Of a stretch of 8,087 bases of DNA, positions 1 through 6,390 are shown piece by piece. Both the position numbers and the translations under genes were made by a program. Where the stretch lies: NCBI GenBank assembly GCA_017515945.1, contig JAFWDX010000008.1, positions 1 to 8,087 of the forward strand. The letters run 5' to 3'. Each line of letters opens with the position of its first letter. Positions within the stretch are counted from its first letter, which is position 1. The stretch is from Blautia sp. GTDB lineage: Bacteria > Bacillota > Clostridia > Lachnospirales > Lachnospiraceae. Below the pieces are notes generated by a model. It saw nothing but the letters and a program-made list of their open reading frames with translations. It did no database searches and was not told the origin of the DNA.

Positions 1-1027
1 GTCCGGATCTTTTTTTCCAGAAATTGCTGACAGCATTTTTCACGACGGGAGACCCCATCACGACAAGAATGATGATGACGACAGCCTTGTAAGCCTTCAC
101 ATCGGTAGAAGAAACCTTCATGGCATACAGCGTAATCGCCAGCATCTGAATCGCATAGGCGCCCAGAACGGAACCGATCATGCGGAATTTGCCGCCGCCC
201 AGGGAGTTTCCTCCGATAGCCACTGCCAGAATGGCATCCATCTCAATATTGATCAGGATCGTTTCATGGTTGATCAGACTGAGACGGCACACATTGATCA
301 TGCCGGCAACAGAACAACACGCCCCGAGGATGATAAAAGCAAGGAGCTTGATCCAGATGTGATTGATACCGTTCAGCCTCGCGGCTCCCTGGTTGATGCC
401 GACCGACTGCACATACAGGCCAAGATTGGTGAATCGGAAAACCAGCGCAAACAGAATTCCGGTCACGATTACAATCAGGATCGGCGTCGGCACCGGTATC
501 CCCGGAATAAAGCTGCCGATTGCCGTAATGATCGGGCTGGCTATCGTAGGTATGGCCCCTCCGTTGATCCAGTACGCGATGCTCCGGCCGCAGGTAAACA
601 GGATCAGTGTGGCGATCATAGGCTGAATCCTGAAAAAGGCCACCAGGATGCCATTCAGGGCTCCAAACAGCATGGCCGCCGCGCAGCACAGCAGAAATCC
701 CCCGATGACCATTCCCCCGTGTATGGAACCACTTTTCAGTACCCTGACAAAAACACTGCCGGCAATGGCGGCCAGCGCGCCTACGGAAATGTCCTGTCCT
801 CCGGAGGCAGCCGTAACCAGTGTCATCCCCATGGCAAGAACCACCAGCTCGGAGGCACCGTTCAGGATACTGATCAGATTGCCCTGCAGTACCGGAAACC
901 CGTTGTTATTTGCCGCAATTCCCACGGAAAAGAATTCCGGATCACGGAACAGGTTGAAAACGACCAGCAGCAGTATCGCGATGACAGGGATCAGCAGCTG
1001 GGAATAATTGCTCAGTTTTTTTGCCAT
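1..1027 (-). CDS. ABC sugar transporter permease, YtfT/RbsC-like (3' end cut by window edge)
   Basis: Inner-membrane channel subunit of a CUT2-class (ribose/galactofuranose type) sugar importer. I translated the minus strand from ATG 1025-1027 and it stays open for 342 codons to the window edge. Since YtfT-like permeases are about 320-350 residues and the frame already ends in a basic FWKKRSG tail, only a few residues are probably missing. The protein is almost entirely hydrophobic helices. Family landmarks are visible: GMTLVTAASGGQDISVGALAAIAG (here split: GMTLVTAASGG then QDISVG), ALNGILVAFFRIQPMIATLI, and a late MDAILAVAIGGNSLGGGKF. These are close to my recollection of E. coli YtfT (LDAILAVVIGGGSLMGGRF), closer than to RbsC. 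The usual GGIDLSVG is GGQDISVG here. It starts one base after the ATPase stop codon and is probably translationally coupled to it. In E. coli a second permease gene, yjfF, follows ytfT; the equivalent would lie off the left edge. Substrate specificity cannot be read from the permease. Confidence 0.93.
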   Translation of the reverse strand, partial: MAKKLSNYSQLLIPVIAILLLVVFNLFRDPEFFSVGIAANNNGFPVLQGNLISILNGASELVVLAMGMTLVTAASGGQDISVGALAAIAGSVFVRVLKSGSIHGGMVIGGFLLCCAAAMLFGALNGILVAFFRIQPMIATLILFTCGRSIAYWINGGAIPTIASPIITAIGSFIPGIPVPTPILIVIVTGILFALVFRFTNLGLYVQSVGINQGAARLNGINHIWIKLLAFIILGACCSVAGMINVCRLSLINHETILINIEMDAILAVAIGGNSLGGGKFRMIGSVLGAYAIQMLAITLYAMKVSSTDVKAYKAVVIIILVVMGSPVVKNAVSNFWKKRSG

Positions 1028-1028
1028 A

Positions 1029-2537
1029 CTATTGATCACCTCCTGCGATTGTCAGCATTACGCGATCCTGCGTCAGCTCCTCTCCGGTCAGTTCTCCGAC
1101 AATCTTTCTGTCTCTCATAACGATCAGCCGGGAACAGGTCCGCAGCATTTCCTCGATCTCCGACGAAATAAAGGTGATGCACATGCCCTCCTCCGCCAGC
1201 TTCAGTACCAGCTTCTGGATTTCCGTTTTTGTACCGACGTCGATGCCGCGAGTGGGCTCATCCAGGATCAGATACTTCGGATGCGTCAGGAGCCACCGTG
1301 CCAGAATCACCTTCTGCTGGTTGCCGCCGGACAAAGACTTAATCGGCGTGTCAGAGGAAGCCGTCTTGATGTCCAGTGCCCGGATATATTCATCGGCAAA
1401 AGCCTCTGCCTGGGCCCTGGAGAAGGGATGGAAGAATCCTTTCATGACCTGCAGTGCCAGGATGATATTATCTCTGACGGAGAGGTCGGCAATAATACCG
1501 TCTCTTCTGCGGTTTTCCGGAAGGTATCCGATTCCCTGCTTCATTGCCTGAACCGGTCTGGAGATCTTCACCGGTTTTCCATCGACGCTGACCGTCCCGC
1601 CTGTGACATAGTCTGCTCCGAATATCGCCCGGACGCTCTCGCTCCTTCCGGATCCCAGAAGGCCGGTAAACCCATTGACCTCCCCTTTGGCGATATGGAA
1701 ATCAAAAGGCTTTGCTTCGACGCTGGAAAGGCCCCGGGCCTCGTAAAACACCTCTTTCTGTGAACCGCCTGCCGCTGCGGAATCCTTTTTGATGACGGAC
1801 AATCCTTCCAGTTCTTTGCCCATCATCTTTGCCACCAGCTCGACCTGCGGCAGACTGTCCGCTTCATATTCGCCAACCAGCTCGCCGTTCCGGAGGACTG
1901 TGATCCGGTCGCTCACCTCATAGACCTGCTCCAGAAAATGAGTGACAAAAATAATACCCACGCCTCTTTTTTTCAGGTCCCGCATCAGCGAGAACAGCAT
2001 GCCTACTTCCTTATCATCCAGAGAAGAAGTGGGCTCATCCAGGATCAGCACCTTGCAGTCCGTATCCACCGCCCTGGCTATGGCAACCATCTGCTGCACG
2101 GCGAGAGAACAGCTTCCCAGTTGCTGCCTGGCCCTTGCCGGAATGCCCAGGCTTTCCAGCAGGGCATCAGCCCGCCGGTCCCTCTCCTTCCATTTCACGC
2201 GGACGCCTTTTTCACGTCCGATGAACATGTTCTCCGCCACCGTCAGGTTTGGATAGAGGGTGATCTCTTGATATACGGTACTAATCCCGTAATTCTGCGC
2301 TTCCTGCGGTGAACGGATGGTAATCGCGTCGCTGATTCCGTCGATGCGGATCTCTCCTTCATCCTTTGCATACACACCGGTCAGTACCTTGATCAGCGTG
2401 GATTTGCCGGCACCGTTCTCCCCCATCAGGGCATGAATCTCCCCTTTTCTGAGGGTAAAATCCACATGGCTCAGGGCTTTCACATTTGGAAAGGATTTGC
2501 AGATCCCCCGCATTGTCAATACCGTTTCTTTTTCCAT
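1029..2537 (-). CDS. ABC sugar transporter ATP-binding protein, duplicated ATPase domains (YtfR/RbsA-like)
   Basis: Cytoplasmic ATPase that powers CUT2-class sugar import; 502 residues, the usual length for YtfR, RbsA and MglA. Domain 1 has Walker A GENGAGKST (39-47), Q-loop Q90, a family-typical degenerate signature SLAVQQM (144-150), Walker B VLILDE (163-168) and switch H200. Domain 2 has a degenerate Walker A GLLGSGRSES (292-301), a full signature LSGGNQQ (402-408) and Walker B LILDE (423-427) followed by PTRGIDVGTK, with FISSE in place of the switch histidine. This asymmetry is normal for the family. The frame is open to a GTG at 2612, but I choose ATG 2535-2537: it has AGGAGA seven bases upstream and gives the standard N-terminus (KETVLTMRGICKSFPNVKAL). 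The GTG lies in a hairpin arm with no ribosome site. It follows the binding-protein gene after 131 bp and precedes the permease, the classic operon order. Confidence 0.96.
   Translation of the reverse strand: MEKETVLTMRGICKSFPNVKALSHVDFTLRKGEIHALMGENGAGKSTLIKVLTGVYAKDEGEIRIDGISDAITIRSPQEAQNYGISTVYQEITLYPNLTVAENMFIGREKGVRVKWKERDRRADALLESLGIPARARQQLGSCSLAVQQMVAIARAVDTDCKVLILDEPTSSLDDKEVGMLFSLMRDLKKRGVGIIFVTHFLEQVYEVSDRITVLRNGELVGEYEADSLPQVELVAKMMGKELEGLSVIKKDSAAAGGSQKEVFYEARGLSSVEAKPFDFHIAKGEVNGFTGLLGSGRSESVRAIFGADYVTGGTVSVDGKPVKISRPVQAMKQGIGYLPENRRRDGIIADLSVRDNIILALQVMKGFFHPFSRAQAEAFADEYIRALDIKTASSDTPIKSLSGGNQQKVILARWLLTHPKYLILDEPTRGIDVGTKTEIQKLVLKLAEEGMCITFISSEIEEMLRTCSRLIVMRDRKIVGELTGEELTQDRVMLTIAGGDQ
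1034..1044 (-). promoter_or_regulatory. Extended Shine-Dalgarno of the permease, inside the ATPase gene
   Basis: AGGAGGTGATC is an 11-base perfect complement to the 3' end of 16S rRNA. It lies within the codons for the C-terminal AGGD of the ATPase, whose TAG (1029-1031) is followed by one base and then the permease ATG. The arrangement points to translational coupling of ATPase and permease. Confidence 0.8.
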
Positions 2538-2572
2538 CTGCCCGTCTCCTGTTTGGATATTCGGATAGAAAG

Positions 2573-2621
2573 CAGCGCGGTCCGGAACGCGGATCCACTC
2601 CACCTGTTCCACACCGCGCTG
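2573..2621 (-). repeat. Intercistronic stem-loop between binding-protein and ATPase genes
   Basis: The arms 2573-2581 and 2613-2621 are perfect 9-bp inverted repeats (CAGCGCGGT / ACCGCGCTG). After a 2x2 mismatch the stem continues with 5 bp (2584-2588 with 2606-2610), closing a 17-nt loop. The transcript side is followed by CTTTCT, not a proper U-tract, so a full intrinsic terminator is unlikely. In sugar ABC operons, such a structure after the binding-protein gene typically protects the upstream mRNA or causes partial termination, so that binding protein outnumbers ATPase and permease. That role is inferred here. Confidence 0.7.
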
Positions 2622-2668
2622 TCTTCTCAGTTATCAGTCAGTTCTCCCGTACCTTCCGTCCTTTCCGG

Positions 2669-3649
2669 TTATTCGCCCAGACCGTAGGTATCAATGTCCT
2701 CTTCGGTGATTTCGCGGGCATCGAAGCCTTTCTCAACCGAAATGATCTGCTTCGCGTCGTTCAGGCCCTCGATCTCTCCGCCTTCTTCCAGGGTCTGGAT
2801 CATGTCGCTGATCACCTGTGCCTGGAACGGGCTGCACTGTCCGTCGTAGTTCCAGTTTCCGGCCAGGAGCTCTCTGAGTGCCCATTTGTTGCAGTCAAAG
2901 CCCATCACGATGACGTCCTTGTCAACACCGTGGGTGATGCCGGCATCGTCAAGTGCGGCGACTGCGCCCTTTGCCATGCCGTCGTTCTCGGCATAGATGA
3001 CGTTGAAGGGCTCTTTGGAGTTGATCACGGACTCCACGATCTTTTTGGCCTCTGCCTCATCCCAGGTAGCTGTCTGCTGCACGACCTTGTTCATGGTGCC
3101 GGCCTCGAACTGCTCATCCAGTGCTCCGGTACGTCCCAGCTGCGCATCGCTGCCCATGGCGCCCTGGATATGGATAACATTATACTCATCCAGCCCCTGG
3201 TCCAAAAGCCAGTTGACAGCGGTCTCGCCTTCCATTGCCATATCCGAGACTACGGCGGCTTCAAAAAGCTCCGGATCGCAGTCAATCATTCTGTCGAACA
3301 GGAACACGCTGATTCCTTCTTCCTGCGCATCCTGCAGTACAGAATCCCAGCCAGTCGTCTCTGCGGCGGAGATCAGCAGGTAATCGACGCCGTCTGTGAT
3401 AAATTGGCGGGCTGCGCTAAGCTGCTCATCATTCTTGATGCTGTAGTAGAAGCTGGCGTCATAGCCGTTTTCCTCGGAGAAAACATCGATAAAGTCATTG
3501 ACATTTGCCTCCCGGTATCCGGATTCTGACGGCGGATTGTTTACAATGCCCACCTTGATCGGCTCATCTTCAGCCATTGCCGATACTGCGCTTACCATCA
3601 TGGTCGTTACCATGGCTGCGGTAAGAACCAGACCTGTCATTTTTTTCAT
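2669..3649 (-). CDS. Sugar ABC transporter substrate-binding protein, secreted, no lipobox
   Basis: Extracytoplasmic sugar receptor that delivers substrate to the ATPase/permease pair downstream. It has 326 residues and belongs to the periplasmic-binding-protein type 1 (RbsB/MglB/YtfQ) fold. The N-terminus is a signal peptide: MKK, a hydrophobic stretch (about 5-24), then a likely signal peptidase I site AMA|ED (about 26/27). There is no cysteine in the signal region, so it should not be lipid-anchored. The mature domain starts IKVGIVNNPPSESGYREAN (31-49). Conserved positions that usually line the sugar site in this fold include the R of SGYR, DR (119-120), LGR (171-173), AENDGMA (220-226) and MGFD (249-252). 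It is a clear paralogue of the lipoprotein at 5407-6390 (shared TGWD, DRMI, GRT, FNV-Y-END). The start ATG at 3649 has AAGGAGG eight bases upstream. It is the first gene of the minus-strand operon and is probably regulated from the divergent region. Ligand unknown; a furanose, hexose or pentose is plausible. Confidence 0.94.
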   Translation of the reverse strand: MKKMTGLVLTAAMVTTMMVSAVSAMAEDEPIKVGIVNNPPSESGYREANVNDFIDVFSEENGYDASFYYSIKNDEQLSAARQFITDGVDYLLISAAETTGWDSVLQDAQEEGISVFLFDRMIDCDPELFEAAVVSDMAMEGETAVNWLLDQGLDEYNVIHIQGAMGSDAQLGRTGALDEQFEAGTMNKVVQQTATWDEAEAKKIVESVINSKEPFNVIYAENDGMAKGAVAALDDAGITHGVDKDVIVMGFDCNKWALRELLAGNWNYDGQCSPFQAQVISDMIQTLEEGGEIEGLNDAKQIISVEKGFDAREITEEDIDTYGLGE

Positions 3650-3665
3650 TTGCCAAACCTCCTTC

Positions 3666-3707
3666 TTATACTAATGAATAGTTCCTGTCTGCGACTCTGT
3701 TTGTCAT
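3666..3707 (-). CDS. Possible 13-codon leader ORF upstream of the binding-protein gene
   Basis: ATG at 3705-3707 opens a frame for MTNRVADRNYSLV and stops with TAA at 3666-3668, directly before the AGAAGGAGG of the binding-protein gene. It has no ribosome site of its own. It sits 6 bases after a TACAAT box, so if translated it would be leaderless. It may well be chance, and no codon bias evidence is possible at this length. Confidence 0.15.
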   Translation of the reverse strand: MTNRVADRNYSLV

Positions 3708-3713
3708 GTTGTT

Positions 3714-3719
3714 ATTGTA
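3714..3719 (-). promoter_or_regulatory. Candidate -10 box for the importer operon
   Basis: TACAAT on the minus strand (5 of 6 to TATAAT) is the best -10 in the divergent region. It predicts a start near 3707 and a leader of about 58 bases before ATG 3649. No TTGACA-like -35 occurs at 16-18 bp spacing (the 17-bp position reads ATGTTT). A weak basal promoter needing an activator would look like this, which fits control by the AraC-type regulator in this window. Confidence 0.45.
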
Positions 3720-3747
3720 TTCCAGCCTTTCTGTAAAAACATTCAGT

Positions 3748-3767
3748 ATCTTTTTAAGTTTTCTTAA
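3748..3767 (-). repeat. Tandem 10-bp repeat, possible AraC-type activator site
   Basis: On the minus strand TTAAGAAAAC (3758-3767) is followed directly by TTAAAAAGAT (3748-3757). The units share TTAA-AA and are one helical turn apart, as expected for the two helix-turn-helix units of an AraC-family domain. Relative to the predicted start near 3707 the repeat covers about -41 to -60, next to the missing -35. Binding is inferred only, and the region is AT-rich, so chance similarity is possible. Confidence 0.35.
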
Positions 3768-3860
3768 TATTTTTTGTATACATTCGGCATCCATCCGGTT
3801 TCCCACCCCGTAAATGATACTTTTTTTCGAAAAGCAGCAATTTCTTCAGAATCCGAAATT

Positions 3861-3878
3861 TCTGTCTGACAGATCTGT
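3861..3878. repeat. Overlapping palindromes over the kinase -35 box
   Basis: TCTGTCTGACAGATCTGT contains two palindromes: TCTGTC-T-GACAGA (3861-3873) and ACAGATCTGT (3869-3878). Together they cover the -35 hexamer (3866-3871) and part of the spacer of the kinase promoter. A related CTGTCTG-N4-TCTGT lies at 3685-3700 in the leader of the opposite operon. This could be an operator for a repressor or for autoregulation. The binding protein is unknown. Confidence 0.4.
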
Positions 3879-3893
3879 GAGGCGTGCTATAAT
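3866..3893 (+). promoter_or_regulatory. Strong sigma-A type promoter of the histidine kinase gene
   Basis: CTGACA (3866-3871, 5 of 6 to consensus), a 16-bp spacer, and TATAAT (3888-3893, perfect) preceded by TGC, an extended -10. The expected start is about 3899-3901, which is the ATG of the kinase gene itself. It is by far the best promoter in the window and suggests constitutive expression of the sensor and lipoprotein, possibly modulated through the palindromes over the -35. Confidence 0.75.
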
Positions 3894-3899
3894 AGAATC

Positions 3900-5393
3900 A
3901 TGAAAGAATACTCCGCAAACATTTTTACAGGCATCCTCTCCGCCTCGTCCCGGCAGAAGCAGCGCAGCATCCGCAGGCAGATCCGCGGGATGCTGGTTAT
4001 GATTTCCGTTTCTCTCGTCCTTGTGGTGACTCTGCTGAGCCTGATGCTGGTCTCCATCAACCGGCAGTACGAAAATGCCCTGCTCTGTGCCGACACAGCG
4101 GCCGATTTCAACAAGGAGTTTAAAAACACCCTGGATCTGGCCATGTACAATCATGTGATCCGGCCGCGTTCCGAGGTGTCGGAAAAGGACCTTCCCATGG
4201 AGGAGCTGGACAAGGCAGAGAAAGTCCTGCGCCGTCTGGAAGAGATCACATCTCTTCCGGATAACCAATGGCGGGCCCGCAGCATGCTGGATATGTGCGC
4301 CAACCTGCGGGCATACATGATCGAAATCTCCCATACCTCCTCCTATGACCAGCGCATGGAGCTGCTGGAACGGAATATCCGGGGGGAAACAGGTCTGACA
4401 CTGCTGATCGAAAATTACATGCATTCCTTTTTGGATGATGAAGTCCAGGAGCTGTCACGGCTGAAGGATTCTCTCCATACCCAGAGTATTCTTCTGATCC
4501 TTGTATCGTTCGCGGTTATGACGGTCGTAACGGCCCTGATTGTCATATACTCTCTTCATGCGTCGCGGCAGATCACCGAGCCCATCCGGGAGCTGTCCGG
4601 GAAAGCGGAGCGTTTCGGCGCCGATGACTATACCGGGAATCCCATACAGACAGAGATCACGGAGTTGAAGAGTCTGGACCATACCTTTGATAACATGGCA
4701 GGCCGCATCCACATACTGCTGGAAAAACAGATAGAGGATCAGCAGTCCCTTCACAGAGCGGAGCTCGAACTCCTGCAGGCGCAGATCAACCCTCACTTTC
4801 TGTACAATACGCTGGATTCCATCGCGATCCTGGCGGAATCCGGACGCGAGGAGGAGGTAGTAGACATGGTCACCAGCCTTTCCACCTTTTTCCGCAATTC
4901 TCTAAGCGACGGACAGGATATCATCCCGCTGCGGTCCGAGCTTGCCCAGGCCACCAGCTATCTGGAAATCCAGCAGATCCGTTACAGCGATATTCTGAAT
5001 TATGAAATAGATGTCCCGGAAGAAATGATGGAGTACATGGTTCCCAAGCTGATCCTGCAGCCCCTGATTGAAAACGCCCTGTACCACGGGATTAAGAACC
5101 GGAGAGGTCGGGGAACCATCCGTATTGCCGGCGCACGGGAGGACGGGGCACTTCTGTTAAAGGTAAAAGACAATGGTGCCGGAATGGATCCGCAAAGGCT
5201 CTGCGAACTGCAGAACGGCTGTTCTCCGGAAGCCCAGGGCGGACTGGGCCTTGCCAATGTCTCCCGGCGGATCCGGCTGTACTGCGGCGGGGAATACGGA
5301 CTTCATTTTGAGAGCAGTCCGGATCTGGGGACAGAGGTTACCATCCGGCTGCCTTCGGAAGGCCTGACCGGCATACCGCATCAGAATACATGA
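3900..5393 (+). CDS. YesM-type sensor histidine kinase
   Basis: Membrane histidine kinase of 497 residues that autophosphorylates and passes phosphate to a response regulator, here presumably the one encoded at 6395-7978. Order: basic N-terminus (18-29), membrane segment 1 (about 31-53), an extracytoplasmic region of about 140 residues (54-195) that looks all-helical, membrane segment 2 (196-219), HAMP linker (about 220-272, with TEPIREL), a His_kinase domain with QINPHFLYNTL (295-305; phospho-acceptor H299), and a HATPase_c domain with N-box QPLIENALYHG (387-397), DNGAGMD (424-430) and GGLGLANV (447-454). The small helical outer region does not look like a self-contained sugar-binding fold such as dCache, suggesting it reads a partner protein; the lipoprotein gene 13 bp downstream is the obvious candidate. 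The start is ATG 3900: no SD is present and the promoter places transcription start at the ATG. The next in-frame ATG (3990) would remove the basic residues before membrane segment 1. Start certainty is moderate. Confidence 0.95.
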   Translation: MKEYSANIFTGILSASSRQKQRSIRRQIRGMLVMISVSLVLVVTLLSLMLVSINRQYENALLCADTAADFNKEFKNTLDLAMYNHVIRPRSEVSEKDLPMEELDKAEKVLRRLEEITSLPDNQWRARSMLDMCANLRAYMIEISHTSSYDQRMELLERNIRGETGLTLLIENYMHSFLDDEVQELSRLKDSLHTQSILLILVSFAVMTVVTALIVIYSLHASRQITEPIRELSGKAERFGADDYTGNPIQTEITELKSLDHTFDNMAGRIHILLEKQIEDQQSLHRAELELLQAQINPHFLYNTLDSIAILAESGREEEVVDMVTSLSTFFRNSLSDGQDIIPLRSELAQATSYLEIQQIRYSDILNYEIDVPEEMMEYMVPKLILQPLIENALYHGIKNRRGRGTIRIAGAREDGALLLKVKDNGAGMDPQRLCELQNGCSPEAQGGLGLANVSRRIRLYCGGEYGLHFESSPDLGTEVTIRLPSEGLTGIPHQNT

Positions 5394-5406
5394 GAGGGGC
5401 AATGGT

Positions 5407-6390
5407 ATGAAAAAGCAGAAAAAAAATCTGATCCTGCCGCTGCTGCTGACAGGGCTGCTCTTTGGCGGCTGCTCTTCCCATGCCGCGCAGTCTTCCGCGG
5501 AAGATAATACAGATCTGATCGTCGTCGGCTTTTCACAGGTTGGCGCCGAAAGCGACTGGAGAAATGCCAATACCAGAAGCATGCAGGAAGCCCTGACGGC
5601 AGAGAACGGGTACCGGCTGATCCTGGAGGATGCGCAGCAGAAACAGGAGAAGCAGATCACAGCCATCCGCAACTTCATCAATCAGGGCGTAGACTATATC
5701 GTACTGGCTCCCACCAGAGAAACCGGCTGGGATACTGTCCTGACAGAGGCGAAAAAGGCAGGAATTCCTGTGATCATCGTTGACAGGATGATTGAGACCG
5801 ACGATCCGGATCTGTTCACCTGCTGGGTCGGTTCCGATTTTCGAAGTGAGGGAGATAAAGCTGTTCAGTGGCTGGAGGAGCATCAGGACGGCAGAAAGCT
5901 GCGCATCGCCCACCTGCAGGGCAGCATCGGTTCCTCTGCCCAGATCGGCAGGACAAGCGGCCTGGATGCCGGTATCGCTGCTCATGACGACTGGACGCTG
6001 GTCTTCCGGGAATCCGGAGATTTCACACAGGCGAAGGGCCAGGAAATGACGGAAAAACTGCTGGCCAGGGAAACAGACTTCAATGTTCTCTATTCCGAAA
6101 ACGACAATATGACCTACGGCGCTATAGAGGCGCTGCAGTCCGCGCACCTTGAGCCGGGAAAAGACGTCACGATTCTTTCCTTTGATGCCAGCAGCAAGGC
6201 CCTGCACCTGATCCTCGACGGAAAGATCAATTATGATGTGGAATGCAATCCCCTCCACGGTCCCCGGGTCAGAAAAATCATCGAACAGCTGGAGAGCGGA
6301 GAGACACCGCTCAAATACACCTACGTGGAAGAGGTATCCTTTGAATCCTCCAATCTCCTGGAATCCGTGATTGAGGGGCGGGGATACTGA
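5407..6390 (+). CDS. YtfQ-like sugar-binding lipoprotein, probable co-sensor of the kinase
   Basis: A 327-residue periplasmic-binding-protein type 1 lipoprotein. The signal peptide has KKQKK, a hydrophobic run (8-19) and a lipobox ending FGGC with lipidated Cys22, so the mature protein is anchored to the outer face of the membrane. The mature part is strikingly like E. coli YtfQ (galactofuranose/galactose binder): VGFSQVGAESDWR (40-52), DAQQKQEKQI (75-84), GVDYIVLAP (94-102), TGWDTVL (106-112), DRMI (126-129), LQGSIGSSAQIGR (170-182), SGDFTQAKG (203-211), END (231-233). Its SD (GAGAGGGG, 5392-5399) overlaps the kinase stop, giving a tight two-gene unit. A decoy ATG at 5402-5404 gives only two codons before a stop. 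No ATPase or permease gene accompanies it. Placed with a kinase rather than a transporter, it is more likely a receptor that reports sugar to the kinase, as XylFII does for LytS. It could also donate substrate to the nearby importer. Confidence 0.93.
   Translation: MKKQKKNLILPLLLTGLLFGGCSSHAAQSSAEDNTDLIVVGFSQVGAESDWRNANTRSMQEALTAENGYRLILEDAQQKQEKQITAIRNFINQGVDYIVLAPTRETGWDTVLTEAKKAGIPVIIVDRMIETDDPDLFTCWVGSDFRSEGDKAVQWLEEHQDGRKLRIAHLQGSIGSSAQIGRTSGLDAGIAAHDDWTLVFRESGDFTQAKGQEMTEKLLARETDFNVLYSENDNMTYGAIEALQSAHLEPGKDVTILSFDASSKALHLILDGKINYDVECNPLHGPRVRKIIEQLESGETPLKYTYVEEVSFESSNLLESVIEGRGY

Larger units (their letters stand above)
3650..3899. promoter_or_regulatory. Divergent intergenic region controlling importer and sensor genes
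   Basis: These 250 bp separate the importer operon (leftward) from the kinase-lipoprotein pair (rightward). Beside the separately listed promoters it holds an AATTTC/GAAATT inverted repeat (3839-3844 and 3855-3860) just upstream of the kinase -35. It also holds overlapping TCTGT/ACAGA palindromes (3861-3878), a partial copy of that motif at 3685-3700, and an isolated TTTTCGAAAA palindrome (3824-3833). I see no convincing gene, riboswitch or terminator in it. The layout suggests both transcription units are controlled from this segment. Confidence 0.75.

Noticed and set aside
266..1120. Plus-strand open frame of 284 codons opposite the permease
   Set aside because: The minus-strand frame here is an unmistakable membrane permease; the plus frame is low-complexity, polar and unlike any family.
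1138..1662. Degenerate second Walker A and missing switch histidine in ATPase domain 2, as possible inactivation
   Set aside because: This asymmetry is normal for RbsA/MglA/YtfR-type double ATPases.
2538..2612. Upstream GTG start for the ATPase (25 extra residues)
   Set aside because: No SD, the GTG is buried in a hairpin arm, and family members start near the ATG at 2537, which has AGGAGA upstream.
2486..3529. Plus-strand open frame of 347 codons opposite the importer binding-protein gene
   Set aside because: Shadow of the binding-protein gene; no family resemblance and no ribosome site seen.
3666..3674. TATAAG-like -10 box just before the binding-protein SD
   Set aside because: Transcription would start inside or after the SD, and no -35 lies at a sensible distance.
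3732..3745. Catabolite-repression (cre)-like sequence TGTAAAAACATTCA
   Set aside because: The outer bases fit, but the central CG and a third position do not match the cre consensus.
3820..3834. T-run plus TTTTCGAAAA palindrome as a terminator
   Set aside because: The stem is only AT-rich with a central CG, too weak, and no gene ends nearby.
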